From positions 33,417 to 97,416 of the forward strand of contig JAGOIF010000002.1 in assembly GCA_017995775.1 (NCBI GenBank): a DNA stretch of 64,000 nt, given 5' to 3'. Position 1 is the stretch's first letter. Every line of letters starts with the position of its first letter. Shown in pieces: positions 9,567 through 18,371 of this stretch. Position numbers and translations under genes: made by a program. The notes below the pieces were generated by a model. It ran no database searches and was not told where the DNA came from. It worked only from the letters and a program-made list of their open reading frames with translations. This DNA is from Aliarcobacter sp. (GTDB taxonomy: Bacteria > Campylobacterota > Campylobacteria > Campylobacterales > Arcobacteraceae).

Positions 9567-10757
9567 ATGTTAATATTTGTATTAAATGCAGGTTCATCCT
9601 CTTTAAAATACCAATTAATTAATGCTGAAACTTCTGAATTAATAGCAAGTGGAATAGTTGAAAGAATTGGAATAGATGGAATTTTAAAACATGTAATTTC
9701 AGAAAATAAAAAGATAACTATTGAATCGCATATTCCATCTCACAAAGAAGCTATTGAACTTATTTTAGAAACATTAACCCATGATGAAACTAAAACTATA
9801 AATTCAATTGATGAAATCCAAGCAGTTGGACATAGAGTTGCCCATGGTGGAGAATATTTTAAAGAATCAACTATTGTCACTGATGAAGTAATAAGAAAGA
9901 TTGAAGATTTAATTCCTTTAGCACCACTTCATAATCCTGCGAATATATTAGGTATGAAAATTTGTAGAGAATTAATGCCAAATGTTCCCAATGTTGCAGT
10001 TTTTGATACAGCGTTTCATCAAACAATGTCGGAAACACACTTTTTATTTCCAGTTCCCCATGAAGACTATACAGAACACCATTTAAGAAAATATGGTTTT
10101 CATGGAACATCTCATTATTATGTTTCAAAAGAAGCGATAAAACTTTTAGGAAATAAAAAAAATAGTAAAGTAATTGTATGTCATTTAGGAAATGGCTCAT
10201 CTGTTTGTGCTGTTAAAGATGGAAAATCTTTAAATACAACAATGGGATTAACTCCACTTGGTGGTTTAATGATGGGAACAAGAAGTGGAGATATTGATGC
10301 TGGAGTAATTCCATATTTAATGGATAGAAAAGGTATGGATACTCATCAGATTATTGATTATTTAAATAAAAAATCTGGAATTTTGGGAGTTTCTGGAATT
10401 AGTTCTGATTTAAGAGAGATTATTAGTGCGGCAAATGATGGTGATGAAAGAGCGAAAGTTACAATTGATATGATGTGTAACAGAGTTAAAAAATATATTT
10501 GTTCATATTCTGGATTATTAGGTGGAGCTGATGCAATAGTTTTTACTGCTGGTATTGGAGAAAATTCTGCTTTAATAAGAGAAAAAGTTTGTTTTAATTT
10601 AGATTTTATGGGTATTGAACTTGATAGTGAAAAAAATGAGATAAAAACTCATGAGCCTAGAGAAATTAGTAAAAATAGTTCAAAAACAAAAATTTTTGTT
10701 ATTCCTACAAATGAAGAGTTAGTTATCGCAAAAGATACATATAATCTTGTAAAATAA
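9567..10757 (+). CDS. ackA: Acetate kinase, copy 1
   Basis: 396-residue acetate kinase, interconverting acetate + ATP and acetyl phosphate + ADP in the cytoplasm. The family core is complete: LNAGSSSLKY with N7, GHRVAHGG (R90), FDTAFHQTM (D147), GFHGTSH (H179), HLGNGSS and GTRSGDID (R239), plus the C-terminal IPTNEELVIA glutamate pair. AAAGGAAAAT precedes the ATG. It follows the second exonuclease closely and is 122 bases before a second, very similar ackA. Having three complete copies in 5 kb is unusual; the usual count is one or two. Confidence 0.95.
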   Translation: MLIFVLNAGSSSLKYQLINAETSELIASGIVERIGIDGILKHVISENKKITIESHIPSHKEAIELILETLTHDETKTINSIDEIQAVGHRVAHGGEYFKESTIVTDEVIRKIEDLIPLAPLHNPANILGMKICRELMPNVPNVAVFDTAFHQTMSETHFLFPVPHEDYTEHHLRKYGFHGTSHYYVSKEAIKLLGNKKNSKVIVCHLGNGSSVCAVKDGKSLNTTMGLTPLGGLMMGTRSGDIDAGVIPYLMDRKGMDTHQIIDYLNKKSGILGVSGISSDLREIISAANDGDERAKVTIDMMCNRVKKYICSYSGLLGGADAIVFTAGIGENSALIREKVCFNLDFMGIELDSEKNEIKTHEPREISKNSSKTKIFVIPTNEELVIAKDTYNLVK

Positions 10758-10879
10758 AGTCGAAGAACTTAAAATTTGAAATTTATTTCAAAATAGAACT
10801 AATTACAAAAGCAAACTTAGATTTAAGATTAACTACAATAGCAAAAAAATTTAAATCGAAAATTATAAAGGAAAAATTT

Positions 10880-12073
10880 ATGTTAGTATTTATATTAAAT
10901 GCTGGTTCATCTTCTTTAAAATATCAATTAATCAACGCAAAAACTTCTGAATTAAAAGCAAGTGGATTAGTTGAAAGAATTGGAATAGATGGAATATTAA
11001 AACACGAAGTTGGAGAAAATAAAAAACTAACTTTCGAACTTCCAATTCCTACACATAAAGAAGCAATAGAATTGGTTCTTAGAATTTTAACAAATGATGA
11101 AACAAAAGTTATTAATTCAATCACTGAAATCGAAGCTATCGGACATAGAGTTGTACATGGTGGAGAATATTTTAAAAACTCTACTTTAATTACAGAAGAT
11201 GTAATAGATAAAATCAAAAAACTTATTCCATTAGCTCCTTTACACAATCCCGCTCACGTTATAGGAATTGAGATTTGTAGAGAATTAATGCCAAATGTTC
11301 CAAATGTTGCAACTTTTGATACAGCGTTTCATCAAACAATGCCAGAAGAAAACTTCTTATATGCAGTTCCTTATGGAGATTATACAGAACATCATTTAAG
11401 AAAATATGGTTTTCATGGAACATCACATTATTATGTTTCAAATGAAGCAGTAAAAATATTAAATAAAAAAAATAGCAAAATTATTGTTTGCCATTTAGGA
11501 AATGGTTCATCTGTTTGTGCTGTTCAAGATGGAAAGTCTATTAGCACTTCTATGGGATTAACTCCACTTGAGGGATTAATCATGGGAACAAGATGTGGAG
11601 ATATTGATGCAGGTGTAATTCCTTATTTGATGGAAAGAAAAGGATTAGATAGTAATCAAATCATTAATTATTTAAATAAGAAATCAGGAATTTTAGGTGT
11701 TTCTGGAATTAGCTCTGATTTAAGAGAAGTAATAAAAGCTTCAAATGATGGAGATAAAAGATCAAAAATCGCTATTGAAATGTTATGCAGTAGAATTAAA
11801 AAATATCTTTGTTCTTATGCTGGATTAATGCATGGTGTTGATGCTATTTGTTTCACTGCTGGTATTGGAGAAAATTCTGATTTAATAAGAGAAAAAGTTT
11901 GTGAAGGTTTAGACTTCATGGGGATCGAAATTGATACTGAAAAAAACAAAGTTAGAACTCATGGAATTAGAGAAATAAATAAAGAATCTTCAAAAACTAA
12001 AATATTCATTATTCCAACAAATGAAGAGTTAGTGATTGCAAAAGATACATATAATCTTGTAAAATCTAAATAA
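10880..12073 (+). CDS. ackA: Acetate kinase, copy 2
   Basis: 397-residue acetate kinase, closer to copy 1 than to copy 3 (shared GLVERIGIDGILKH-type N-terminus and HHLRKYGFHGTSHYYVS). Catalytic positions N7, R90, D147 and H179 and the GTRCGDID arginine are all present. It has its own AAAGGAAAA ribosome site. An 8-bp inverted repeat (10775-10792) lies in the gap behind copy 1, so the two may be only partly co-transcribed. It could be a specialised kinase, for example for propionate, but I see no residue that decides this. Confidence 0.94.
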   Translation: MLVFILNAGSSSLKYQLINAKTSELKASGLVERIGIDGILKHEVGENKKLTFELPIPTHKEAIELVLRILTNDETKVINSITEIEAIGHRVVHGGEYFKNSTLITEDVIDKIKKLIPLAPLHNPAHVIGIEICRELMPNVPNVATFDTAFHQTMPEENFLYAVPYGDYTEHHLRKYGFHGTSHYYVSNEAVKILNKKNSKIIVCHLGNGSSVCAVQDGKSISTSMGLTPLEGLIMGTRCGDIDAGVIPYLMERKGLDSNQIINYLNKKSGILGVSGISSDLREVIKASNDGDKRSKIAIEMLCSRIKKYLCSYAGLMHGVDAICFTAGIGENSDLIREKVCEGLDFMGIEIDTEKNKVRTHGIREINKESSKTKIFIIPTNEELVIAKDTYNLVKSK

Positions 12074-12108
12074 TTTGTTACAAATTAGCAATTTAATTAA
12101 AAATTGTG

Positions 12109-12135
12109 GATGATGTACATTTTTTGTACATCATC
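12109..12135. repeat. 11-bp palindromic hairpin between ackA2 and pta
   Basis: GATGATGTACA (12109-12119) is mirrored by TGTACATCATC (12125-12135) around five T. It starts 36 bases after the ackA2 stop. There is no T run after it, so it is either a 3'-end stabilising hairpin or a palindromic operator. Further GTAC sites follow in the same gap (around 12217 and 12228). Confidence 0.55.
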
Positions 12136-12280
12136 TAATAATTAATCTACATTAGAAGCATCTATTCCTATATCTTATTACCTTTTTTCACACATTCAGA
12201 ATTTTTCTACAATTATGTACTTTATATGTACTTTTTTTGAAATTTGCTATAAAATTATACTTAGTAAGATTATAAGTAAA

Positions 12281-12296
12281 TGCTATTTTAATGCTA
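12281..12296 (+). promoter_or_regulatory. acetate-island promoter motif, site 4 (pta)
   Basis: TGCTATTTTAATGCTA is identical to the site at 4884-4899 and lies 68 bases before pta. A second TGCTATAAAAT (extended -10-like) lies just upstream at 12245-12255, so the pta promoter is probably here. Confidence 0.45.
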
Positions 12297-12348
12297 CGTT
12301 TATTTTTTATAATCTTCCACAAACTTCTAAAACAAAGGATAAGTCAAC

Positions 12349-13344
12349 ATGGGTTTAATTGAAAATATCAAAGTAAAAGCCAAATTACAATTAAGAACAA
12401 TTGTTCTTCCAGAATCAGAAGATGAAAGAGTTTTAAAAGCTACACAACAAGTACTAGAAGAAAAAACAGCAAAAGTTGTTCTAATAGGAAATGCAGAAAC
12501 AATTAAAGCTGATGCAATTAAATGTGGTGCAAATATTGATGGTGCAGTTATAGTTGACCCTAAAAAATTTGACAATATAGATAAGTATATTGATGAGTTA
12601 GTGGAATTAAGAAAAACTAAAAATCTTTCAAGAGAAGAAGCTACAAAAATCATGACAACTGAGCCTAGATTTTTTGGTTGTATGATGGTAAGACTTGGAG
12701 ATGCAGATGGTTTAGTTGCAGGTTCAAACTCTCCAACAGCAGATGTTTTAAAAGCTGCTATTCAAGTTATTAAAACGGCTCCTGGAATTAATACTGTTTC
12801 TTCTACATTTATTATGGAAACAGCTGATGGTAATTTTGGTGATAATGGTTTAATTTTATTTGCAGACTGTGCTGTTATTCCTGAGCCAAATGCTGAACAA
12901 TTAGCGGATATTGCATGTGCAACAGCAGCAACTGCTGCAAGTGTTGTAGGTCTTGAGCCAAGAGTTGCTATGTTATCTTTTTCTACAAAAGGAAGTGCAA
13001 AACATCCTTTAGTTGATAAAGTTCAATTTGCATGTGAAATTCTTGAAGATAGAAATGTTAACTTTGCTTTTGATGGTGAATTACAAGCAGATGCTGCTAT
13101 TGTTGAAGCAATTGGAGCTAAAAAAGCACCAGGTTCAAAAGTAGCAGGTCATGCAAATATTTTAGTATTCCCTGATTTACAATCTGGAAATATTGGTTAT
13201 AAACTTGTTCAAAGATTTGCAGGGGCAGAAGCTCATGGACCAATCGTTCAAGGATTAAATCAACCTGTTAATGATCTTTCACGTGGTTGTTCAGTAGAAG
13301 ATATAGCAAACTTAGTTGCAATCACTGCAACTCAAATCAAATAA
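12349..13344 (+). CDS. pta: Phosphate acetyltransferase
   Basis: 331-residue phosphotransacetylase that converts acetyl phosphate + CoA to acetyl-CoA + phosphate. It is the short form with only the catalytic PTA/PTB domain; the long N-terminal regulatory region of the E. coli enzyme (about 714 residues) is absent. Family landmarks are LPESEDERVLKA near the start, AGSNSPTADVLKA (about 124-136), STKGSAKHPLVDK and DGELQADAAIV. It lies 25 bases before ackA3, so with that gene it makes a complete acetate activation/overflow route independent of acetyl-CoA synthetase. Its own promoter region carries the shared motif at 12281. Confidence 0.95.
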   Translation: MGLIENIKVKAKLQLRTIVLPESEDERVLKATQQVLEEKTAKVVLIGNAETIKADAIKCGANIDGAVIVDPKKFDNIDKYIDELVELRKTKNLSREEATKIMTTEPRFFGCMMVRLGDADGLVAGSNSPTADVLKAAIQVIKTAPGINTVSSTFIMETADGNFGDNGLILFADCAVIPEPNAEQLADIACATAATAASVVGLEPRVAMLSFSTKGSAKHPLVDKVQFACEILEDRNVNFAFDGELQADAAIVEAIGAKKAPGSKVAGHANILVFPDLQSGNIGYKLVQRFAGAEAHGPIVQGLNQPVNDLSRGCSVEDIANLVAITATQIK

Positions 13345-13369
13345 TTAAACTCAAAAAAGGAAGTAATAT

Positions 13370-14572
13370 ATGTTAGTATTTATTTTAAACGCAGGAAGCT
13401 CATCTTTAAAGTACCAATTAATGAACCCAGTAACTAAAGAAGTTTTAGCAACAGGTCTTTGTGAAAGAATTGGTTTAGATGGTATTTTAAAACATGAGTT
13501 TGGTGAAGGTCAAAAGTTAACTTTAGAAGTTCCAATGCCTACACATAAAGAAGCAATTGAGTTAGTATTAAAAACTTTAGTTGAAAGTGAAGGAAAAGTT
13601 ATCAATTCTATTGATGATATTGATGCAATAGGACATAGAGCTGTTCATGGTGGAGAAGAATTCGCTTCTTCTGTTATGGTAACTGCTAAAGTTATTGAAA
13701 CAATGAAAAAATTAATTCCATTAGCACCTTTACATAATCCTGCGAATATTATGGGAATGGAAATTTGTGCTGATTTAATGCCAGGTAAACCAAATGTTGC
13801 TGTTTTTGATACTGCATTTCATCAAACTATGCCTGATTATGCTTATATGTATGCATTACCTTATGATCAATATACTAAACATGGTATTAGAAAATATGGT
13901 TTTCACGGGACTAGCCACTACTTCGTTTCAAATGAAGCAAAAGGTATGTTAGACAAAAAACATAACACTAGAGTTATTGTTTGTCATTTAGGAAATGGTT
14001 CTTCTGTAAGTGCTGTATTAAATGGTAAATGTATTGATACTTCAATGGGTCTTACTCCTGTTCAAGGTTTAATGATGGGAACAAGAGTTGGAGATATTGG
14101 AGCTGGTGCAATTTCTTATATGATGAGCCAAGAAAATATAACTATAGATCAAGCACTTGATATCATGAATAAAAAATCTGGTATCTTAGGAATTTCTGGA
14201 AAATCATCAGATTTAAGAGAAGTTTTACAAGGTATGCAAGATGGTGATGATAAATGTAGATTAGCAGTTCAAATGGTAGCTTATAACATTAAAAAATATG
14301 TTGGTGCTTATGTTGCTGCACTTGATGGTGTTGATGCATTATGCTTCACAGGTGGAATTGGTGAAAATTCATCTTTAATTAGAGAAATTGTATGTGCAGG
14401 ACTTGATGGAATGGGATTAATTATTGACCCAACAAAAAATAATAAAAGAAGTTCAGTATCAAGAGATATAGCTACAAACAGCTCATCTGCTAGAATTTTT
14501 GTTATTCCTACAAATGAAGAGTTTGTTATTGCAAATGATACTTATAAAATTGTTTCAGAACTAACAAAATAA
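13370..14572 (+). CDS. ackA: Acetate kinase, copy 3 (pta partner)
   Basis: 400-residue acetate kinase in a two-gene operon with pta, probably the housekeeping copy. LNAGSSSLKY, GHRAVHGG, FDTAFHQTM, GFHGTSH, HLGNGSS and the C-terminal IPTNEEF are present. Its GDIG segment (in GTRVGDIGAG) departs from the GDID of copies 1 and 2, next to the active-site arginine. It is clearly more distant from copies 1 and 2 than those are from each other. A ribosome site AAAAAGGAAG precedes the ATG. Confidence 0.94.
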   Translation: MLVFILNAGSSSLKYQLMNPVTKEVLATGLCERIGLDGILKHEFGEGQKLTLEVPMPTHKEAIELVLKTLVESEGKVINSIDDIDAIGHRAVHGGEEFASSVMVTAKVIETMKKLIPLAPLHNPANIMGMEICADLMPGKPNVAVFDTAFHQTMPDYAYMYALPYDQYTKHGIRKYGFHGTSHYFVSNEAKGMLDKKHNTRVIVCHLGNGSSVSAVLNGKCIDTSMGLTPVQGLMMGTRVGDIGAGAISYMMSQENITIDQALDIMNKKSGILGISGKSSDLREVLQGMQDGDDKCRLAVQMVAYNIKKYVGAYVAALDGVDALCFTGGIGENSSLIREIVCAGLDGMGLIIDPTKNNKRSSVSRDIATNSSSARIFVIPTNEEFVIANDTYKIVSELTK

Positions 14573-14581
14573 ATCAAAAAA

Positions 14582-14607
14582 AAAGATGAAGCAAAAGCTT
14601 CATCTTT
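14582..14607. terminator. Bidirectional terminator between ackA3 and sppA
   Basis: AAAGATGAAGC (14582-14592), four A, then GCTTCATCTTT (14597-14607): a perfect 11-bp stem between convergent genes. The A-rich tract before it becomes a U run on the minus strand, so it fits sppA termination best and can serve both. Confidence 0.85.
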
Positions 14608-14638
14608 CTATCTTTAAATCTTTTAAATTCTATTTATC

Positions 14639-15523
14639 CTAATAAGCTTTTAATCCACCAACAAAATTCATACTAACATTTGAAATAGTTTCACTTACTA
14701 ATTTATTCATAAATTTATCAAACTTATCTTGTTTTTTCCAAACAGGAGTTTCAACTTTTGCTAATGTAGCCAATGAATCTTGTGCAAATGAAATTGTAGC
14801 TACCTCATCAACCAATCCAACCTCTTTTGCTTGTTTTGCTGTAAATATCTTTGCATCTGCAAATAATGTATGATTTTTAACATCAAGATTTCTAGCACCT
14901 GCAACATCTGTTATAAACATAGTATAAGTATCATCAATAACACTTTGAAGTTGTTTTTCTTCATAATCTAACCATTTTCTAGTTGGTGTTCCTGATTCTT
15001 TATATTTACCTGCTTTTACAGTTTGTGTAGAAATTCCTATTTTCGTCATTAATTCTTCTGCATTTACACCTTGCATAATAACTCCAATTGATCCCACCAT
15101 ACTTCCAGGATTTGCAACAATCTTATTTGCCCAAATAGAAGCATAGTAACTTCCACTTGCAATTACACCACTTGCGTATGCAACAACGGGCTTAATAGCC
15201 TTTAACTCTTTAATTGCATAAGCTAGTTCAACGGAAGGTGCAACTGCACCTCCTGGAGAGTTTACAACTAATAAAATACCTTTTATATTTTTATCAAGTT
15301 TTGCTTTTTCTATTTCTTCTAGTGTTTTACTTACATCCATGATTGGACCACTTAATTCTATTTTTTGTAAATTTGCAAAATTGCTTGTTTCTGTTAAACT
15401 CTCATTTGAATCAACAAGTAAAAAATACATAATTGTTAAAAATACTATTGTTTTAAAATACTTAGTTATAAAATCTAAAATTGCAATTATTGGTGAAAAT
15501 ATAATCTTTAAAAAATTAAACAA
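14639..15523 (-). CDS. sppA: Signal peptide peptidase SppA, short form
   Basis: 294-residue membrane-anchored serine peptidase of family S49 that degrades cleaved signal peptides. One N-terminal membrane segment lies at about 25-37. The oxyanion/active-site region is NSPGGAVAPS (88-97) and SGVIASGSYYAS with Ser123 as likely nucleophile; the partner lysine is in KAGKYKESG. The length matches the short, single-domain type rather than the 600-residue E. coli form. It overlaps the deaminase gene before it by 8 bases. The order aroQ - hydrolase - peptidase matches C. jejuni Cj0066-Cj0068. Confidence 0.92.
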   Translation of the reverse strand: MFNFLKIIFSPIIAILDFITKYFKTIVFLTIMYFLLVDSNESLTETSNFANLQKIELSGPIMDVSKTLEEIEKAKLDKNIKGILLVVNSPGGAVAPSVELAYAIKELKAIKPVVAYASGVIASGSYYASIWANKIVANPGSMVGSIGVIMQGVNAEELMTKIGISTQTVKAGKYKESGTPTRKWLDYEEKQLQSVIDDTYTMFITDVAGARNLDVKNHTLFADAKIFTAKQAKEVGLVDEVATISFAQDSLATLAKVETPVWKKQDKFDKFMNKLVSETISNVSMNFVGGLKAY

Positions 15524-16739
15524 ATTCTCCTCCTATTATTACTTTATCTACAAATTTAGTATGCAATATAATCTGCATTGCTAAATCTTCTTTCTCTTGT
15601 ATTTCATCAGGTAAAGTAAAAGCTATCATATCAGCATCAAGATCTTTTATGATTGCACCTTTATTTAATCCTAATGCACCACTTGCATTTACTGTTGCAG
15701 CTTTTATTAAAGTTCTTGAGAATTCTAATATGTTTTCATTACTATGGGCCATTAAAGCATTTCTTAGTTCATCAAACATTGATAAAGAGTTATTTGAGCT
15801 AAGTCCATCTGTTCCTATTGTAAAAGGAATATCATTTAGTTTTGTTAAATCTAGTTTTGTATTATTTAAAAATCTATTTGAAGTAACACAGTGGTTAATA
15901 CTAGCACCCAATGATTTTATCTTTTCTAAATCAGCCTTTGATGCTTCCACACAATGTGTAAATGAAAGATTTTTAACATTTGAAAAAAGATTCAAAAACT
16001 CCATTGGTTTTGAAACAGCTTTTTCTTGATTTAAAAAATTCTTGAAAAATTCTAAGAATGATCCTTCATCTTTATGAAGCCACTCTAATTCTTCTTTTGA
16101 TTCTAAGAAATGTGAACTAACAGCTAGTTCTTCTTGTCTTGCTAAATTTAGTGTTTCTCTTACTAAAAAAGGATGCACTGAATATGGCGAGTGAATTGCG
16201 ATTGCTGGAATAAAGCTTTTTGATTTATGTTTTTTTGCAATATTTAATCTATCTTTAAAATCTGCAAATAAAGTATCAATCATATCACCCTTTGATCCAA
16301 TTACTTCACAGAAAAAAACTGTATTAATAGGACTTTGCACACATGCTTCTAAATCATATGAATATGAAGATATTGCTCCAATAGTTGTTGTTCCTGTTTT
16401 TTTCATACGGTCTAGTTTTGTAGCTATTAATTTTTTTGTAGCTTTTGTTATTAAATCATCTCTAAATTTTATTACTGAATTTAACCAATTGTAAAAATTT
16501 CCATATTTTAAAGTTGTTGTATTTGCACTAAATTCTAAATGTACATGGGAATTTATAAGTCCTGGCATTAAAACAGAGTTTTTAGGAAGTTTTGTTATTT
16601 CAATATTTGGATATTTTTTTTCTATATTTGTAAGGGTATCTATATCTTGGATTTTATCATCATAAACAACAGCACCATTTTCAATGATACCGTCGTTTTC
16701 ATCGCAAGTTACAACCCAATTTGCGCTAATTATTTTCAT
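15516..16739 (-). CDS. mqnX: Aminodeoxyfutalosine deaminase-type amidohydrolase
   Basis: 407-residue metal-dependent hydrolase of the amidohydrolase/chlorohydrolase group. Metal-binding HVH is in GLINSHVHLEFS, a second histidine region is AIHSPYSVHP, and the catalytic aspartate is in TIGTDGLSSNN. Campylobacterota use the futalosine route to menaquinone and carry this family as the 6-amino-6-deoxyfutalosine deaminase, so this role is the best assignment; substrate specificity is inferred, not shown. It sits 12 bases after aroQ, the enzyme that feeds chorismate synthesis, the precursor of that route. It overlaps sppA by 8 bases. Confidence 0.82.
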   Translation of the reverse strand: MKIISANWVVTCDENDGIIENGAVVYDDKIQDIDTLTNIEKKYPNIEITKLPKNSVLMPGLINSHVHLEFSANTTTLKYGNFYNWLNSVIKFRDDLITKATKKLIATKLDRMKKTGTTTIGAISSYSYDLEACVQSPINTVFFCEVIGSKGDMIDTLFADFKDRLNIAKKHKSKSFIPAIAIHSPYSVHPFLVRETLNLARQEELAVSSHFLESKEELEWLHKDEGSFLEFFKNFLNQEKAVSKPMEFLNLFSNVKNLSFTHCVEASKADLEKIKSLGASINHCVTSNRFLNNTKLDLTKLNDIPFTIGTDGLSSNNSLSMFDELRNALMAHSNENILEFSRTLIKAATVNASGALGLNKGAIIKDLDADMIAFTLPDEIQEKEDLAMQIILHTKFVDKVIIGGEFV

Positions 16740-16751
16740 AAATTATAAAAA

Positions 16752-17222
16752 TTATTCTGCAGTTTGTTGCGCTTGAGTTACAGCTTTTACTTCTGAAATA
16801 ATTTGCATTAATGCAATTAATCCCATATGATAACCAAATGGACCAAATCCAGAAATAACACCCGTTGATGCACCTGCTGTTATTGATTTTTGTCTAAACT
16901 CTTCTCTTTTATAAATATTTGAGATATGTACTTCAACAACTGGCATTGAAACTGCACTTAATGCATCTTTAATTGCAATTGATGTGTGAGAATAAGCAGC
17001 TGGATTAATCATAATTCCATCAACTGTTCCTAAACACTCTTGAATCCTATCAACTATTTCACCCTCTAAATTTGATTGAAAAAATTCTACTTCAATTCCA
17101 TTTTGTGCAGCTGCATTTTTTAATTGATCGTGAATTTGTTCAAGGCTCATAGAACCGTAAATGTGTTGTTCTCTAATTCCTAGCATATTTAAGTTTGGTC
17201 CTTGAATTATGGCAATTTTCAT
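16752..17222 (-). CDS. aroQ: 3-dehydroquinate dehydratase, type II
   Basis: 156-residue type II dehydroquinase of the shikimate pathway, a small soluble enzyme that forms dodecamers in the family. The signature [16 protein letters not shown] (8-23) contains the conserved tyrosine at the end, and [16 protein letters not shown] supplies the active-site Asn/His region; [15 protein letters not shown] carries the second histidine. It is the first gene of the minus-strand set aroQ-mqnX-sppA and is divergent from the peptidase at 17299, with both promoters within 76 bases. Confidence 0.95.
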   Translation of the reverse strand: MKIAIIQGPNLNMLGIREQHIYGSMSLEQIHDQLKNAAAQNGIEVEFFQSNLEGEIVDRIQECLGTVDGIMINPAAYSHTSIAIKDALSAVSMPVVEVHISNIYKREEFRQKSITAGASTGVISGFGPFGYHMGLIALMQIISEVKAVTQAQQTAE

Positions 17223-17298
17223 ATTATATTCCTTTTATAAATTTTAGGTAAGATTATAATTAAATTTATGTTAAACGATACCATATTAAAGGCTTTTA

Positions 17299-18324
17299 AT
17301 GAAAAACTTTATCCTACAAAATGAGAATGCTGTATATTTTGAATGTAAATTTTCTTGTGATAATGTAATTTTTTTAAATTTAAATGAAGAAAAATACTTT
17401 ATTACAGATGCAAGGTATACAACAGAAGCAAAACAATACGCAAAAAAATGTGAAGTTATAGAATCTTCAAATTTAATAGATACAACAAGAGAAATTCTAA
17501 AAAAAAATAAAATAAAAAAATTAATATATGATCCAAATGACTTTACACACGCAGCATACACAAACTTAAGTGAAAATATTAAAACTATTTTTATTGCAAA
17601 ACCAAATTTTTCTAAACTAAAAAGAATTATAAAAACTGAAAAAGAAATAGAACTATTAAAAAAAGCTGCCATGGCAGGAAGAGTTGGTTTTAAAGAATTT
17701 GCAAATTATATTAAAAAAAATGGTTTTGATAAAACAGAACAATTTTTATATTTTAAAGCTTTCGAGAAAATGACACAAACAGGAAAACTAGATATCAGTT
17801 TTGAGCCAATTATCGCAATAAATGAAAATGCTGCAAAACCCCATGCACTTCCAACTTCTAAAAAATTAAAATTAAATGACTTGATTCTTGTTGATGCTGG
17901 AGTTAAATACAAAAGATATTGTTCAGATAGAACTTGTACAAGTGTTGTTGATTTCGAAAAATTCTCTTTTAAAAGAGAACAAAAATTCAAAAATACTAAA
18001 CATCAAAAAGTATATGACATAGTTTTAAAAGCTCAGTTAAATGCTATTGAAAAAGCAAGAGTTGGAATGAAAGCTAGTGAAATTGACAAATTAACTAGGG
18101 ATGTAATAGAAAAAGCTGGATTTGGAAAATATTTTATTCACAGCACAGGACATGGAGTTGGACTTGATATTCATGAATTTCCAAATATAAACTCAAAATC
18201 AGATGTAATAATTGAAGACAATATGGTATTTACAATAGAACCTGGAATTTATTTACCAAATGAATTTGGTGTTAGAATTGAAGATACAATTGTAATGCAA
18301 AATGGAAAAGCTGTAATTTTATAA
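17299..18324 (+). CDS. pepQ: M24-family Xaa-Pro aminopeptidase
   Basis: 341-residue metallopeptidase of family M24 with an N-terminal creatinase-like domain (about 1-115) and a pita-bread catalytic domain. The five metal ligands are visible: Asp in LVDAGVKYKRYCSDRTC (two), His in STGHGVGLDIHEFP, Glu in FTIEPGIYLP and Glu in RIEDTIV. It removes N-terminal residues before proline, probably in the cytoplasm. In C. jejuni a homologous peptidase lies in the same neighbourhood with folK and aroQ. The choice between PepP and PepQ naming is uncertain. Confidence 0.9.
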   Translation: MKNFILQNENAVYFECKFSCDNVIFLNLNEEKYFITDARYTTEAKQYAKKCEVIESSNLIDTTREILKKNKIKKLIYDPNDFTHAAYTNLSENIKTIFIAKPNFSKLKRIIKTEKEIELLKKAAMAGRVGFKEFANYIKKNGFDKTEQFLYFKAFEKMTQTGKLDISFEPIIAINENAAKPHALPTSKKLKLNDLILVDAGVKYKRYCSDRTCTSVVDFEKFSFKREQKFKNTKHQKVYDIVLKAQLNAIEKARVGMKASEIDKLTRDVIEKAGFGKYFIHSTGHGVGLDIHEFPNINSKSDVIIEDNMVFTIEPGIYLPNEFGVRIEDTIVMQNGKAVIL

Positions 18325-18362
18325 AAAATATACTTGACTTATTTAATAAGTTAAGTATTTTA
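18323..18362 (+). terminator. Imperfect hairpin after the M24 peptidase
   Basis: An imperfect inverted repeat centred on ACTTATTTAATAAGT, extending to AATATACTTG on one side and TTAAGTATTTT on the other, ends in a T run just before folK. It could terminate part of the upstream transcription; folK follows 10 bases later and may be read through. Confidence 0.4.
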
Positions 18363-18371
18363 AGAAGAAAA

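Noticed and set aside
9877..11441. Minus-strand open frames within ackA1 and ackA2
   Set aside because: Both lie inside complete acetate kinases, are similar only because the kinases are paralogues, and lack start signals.
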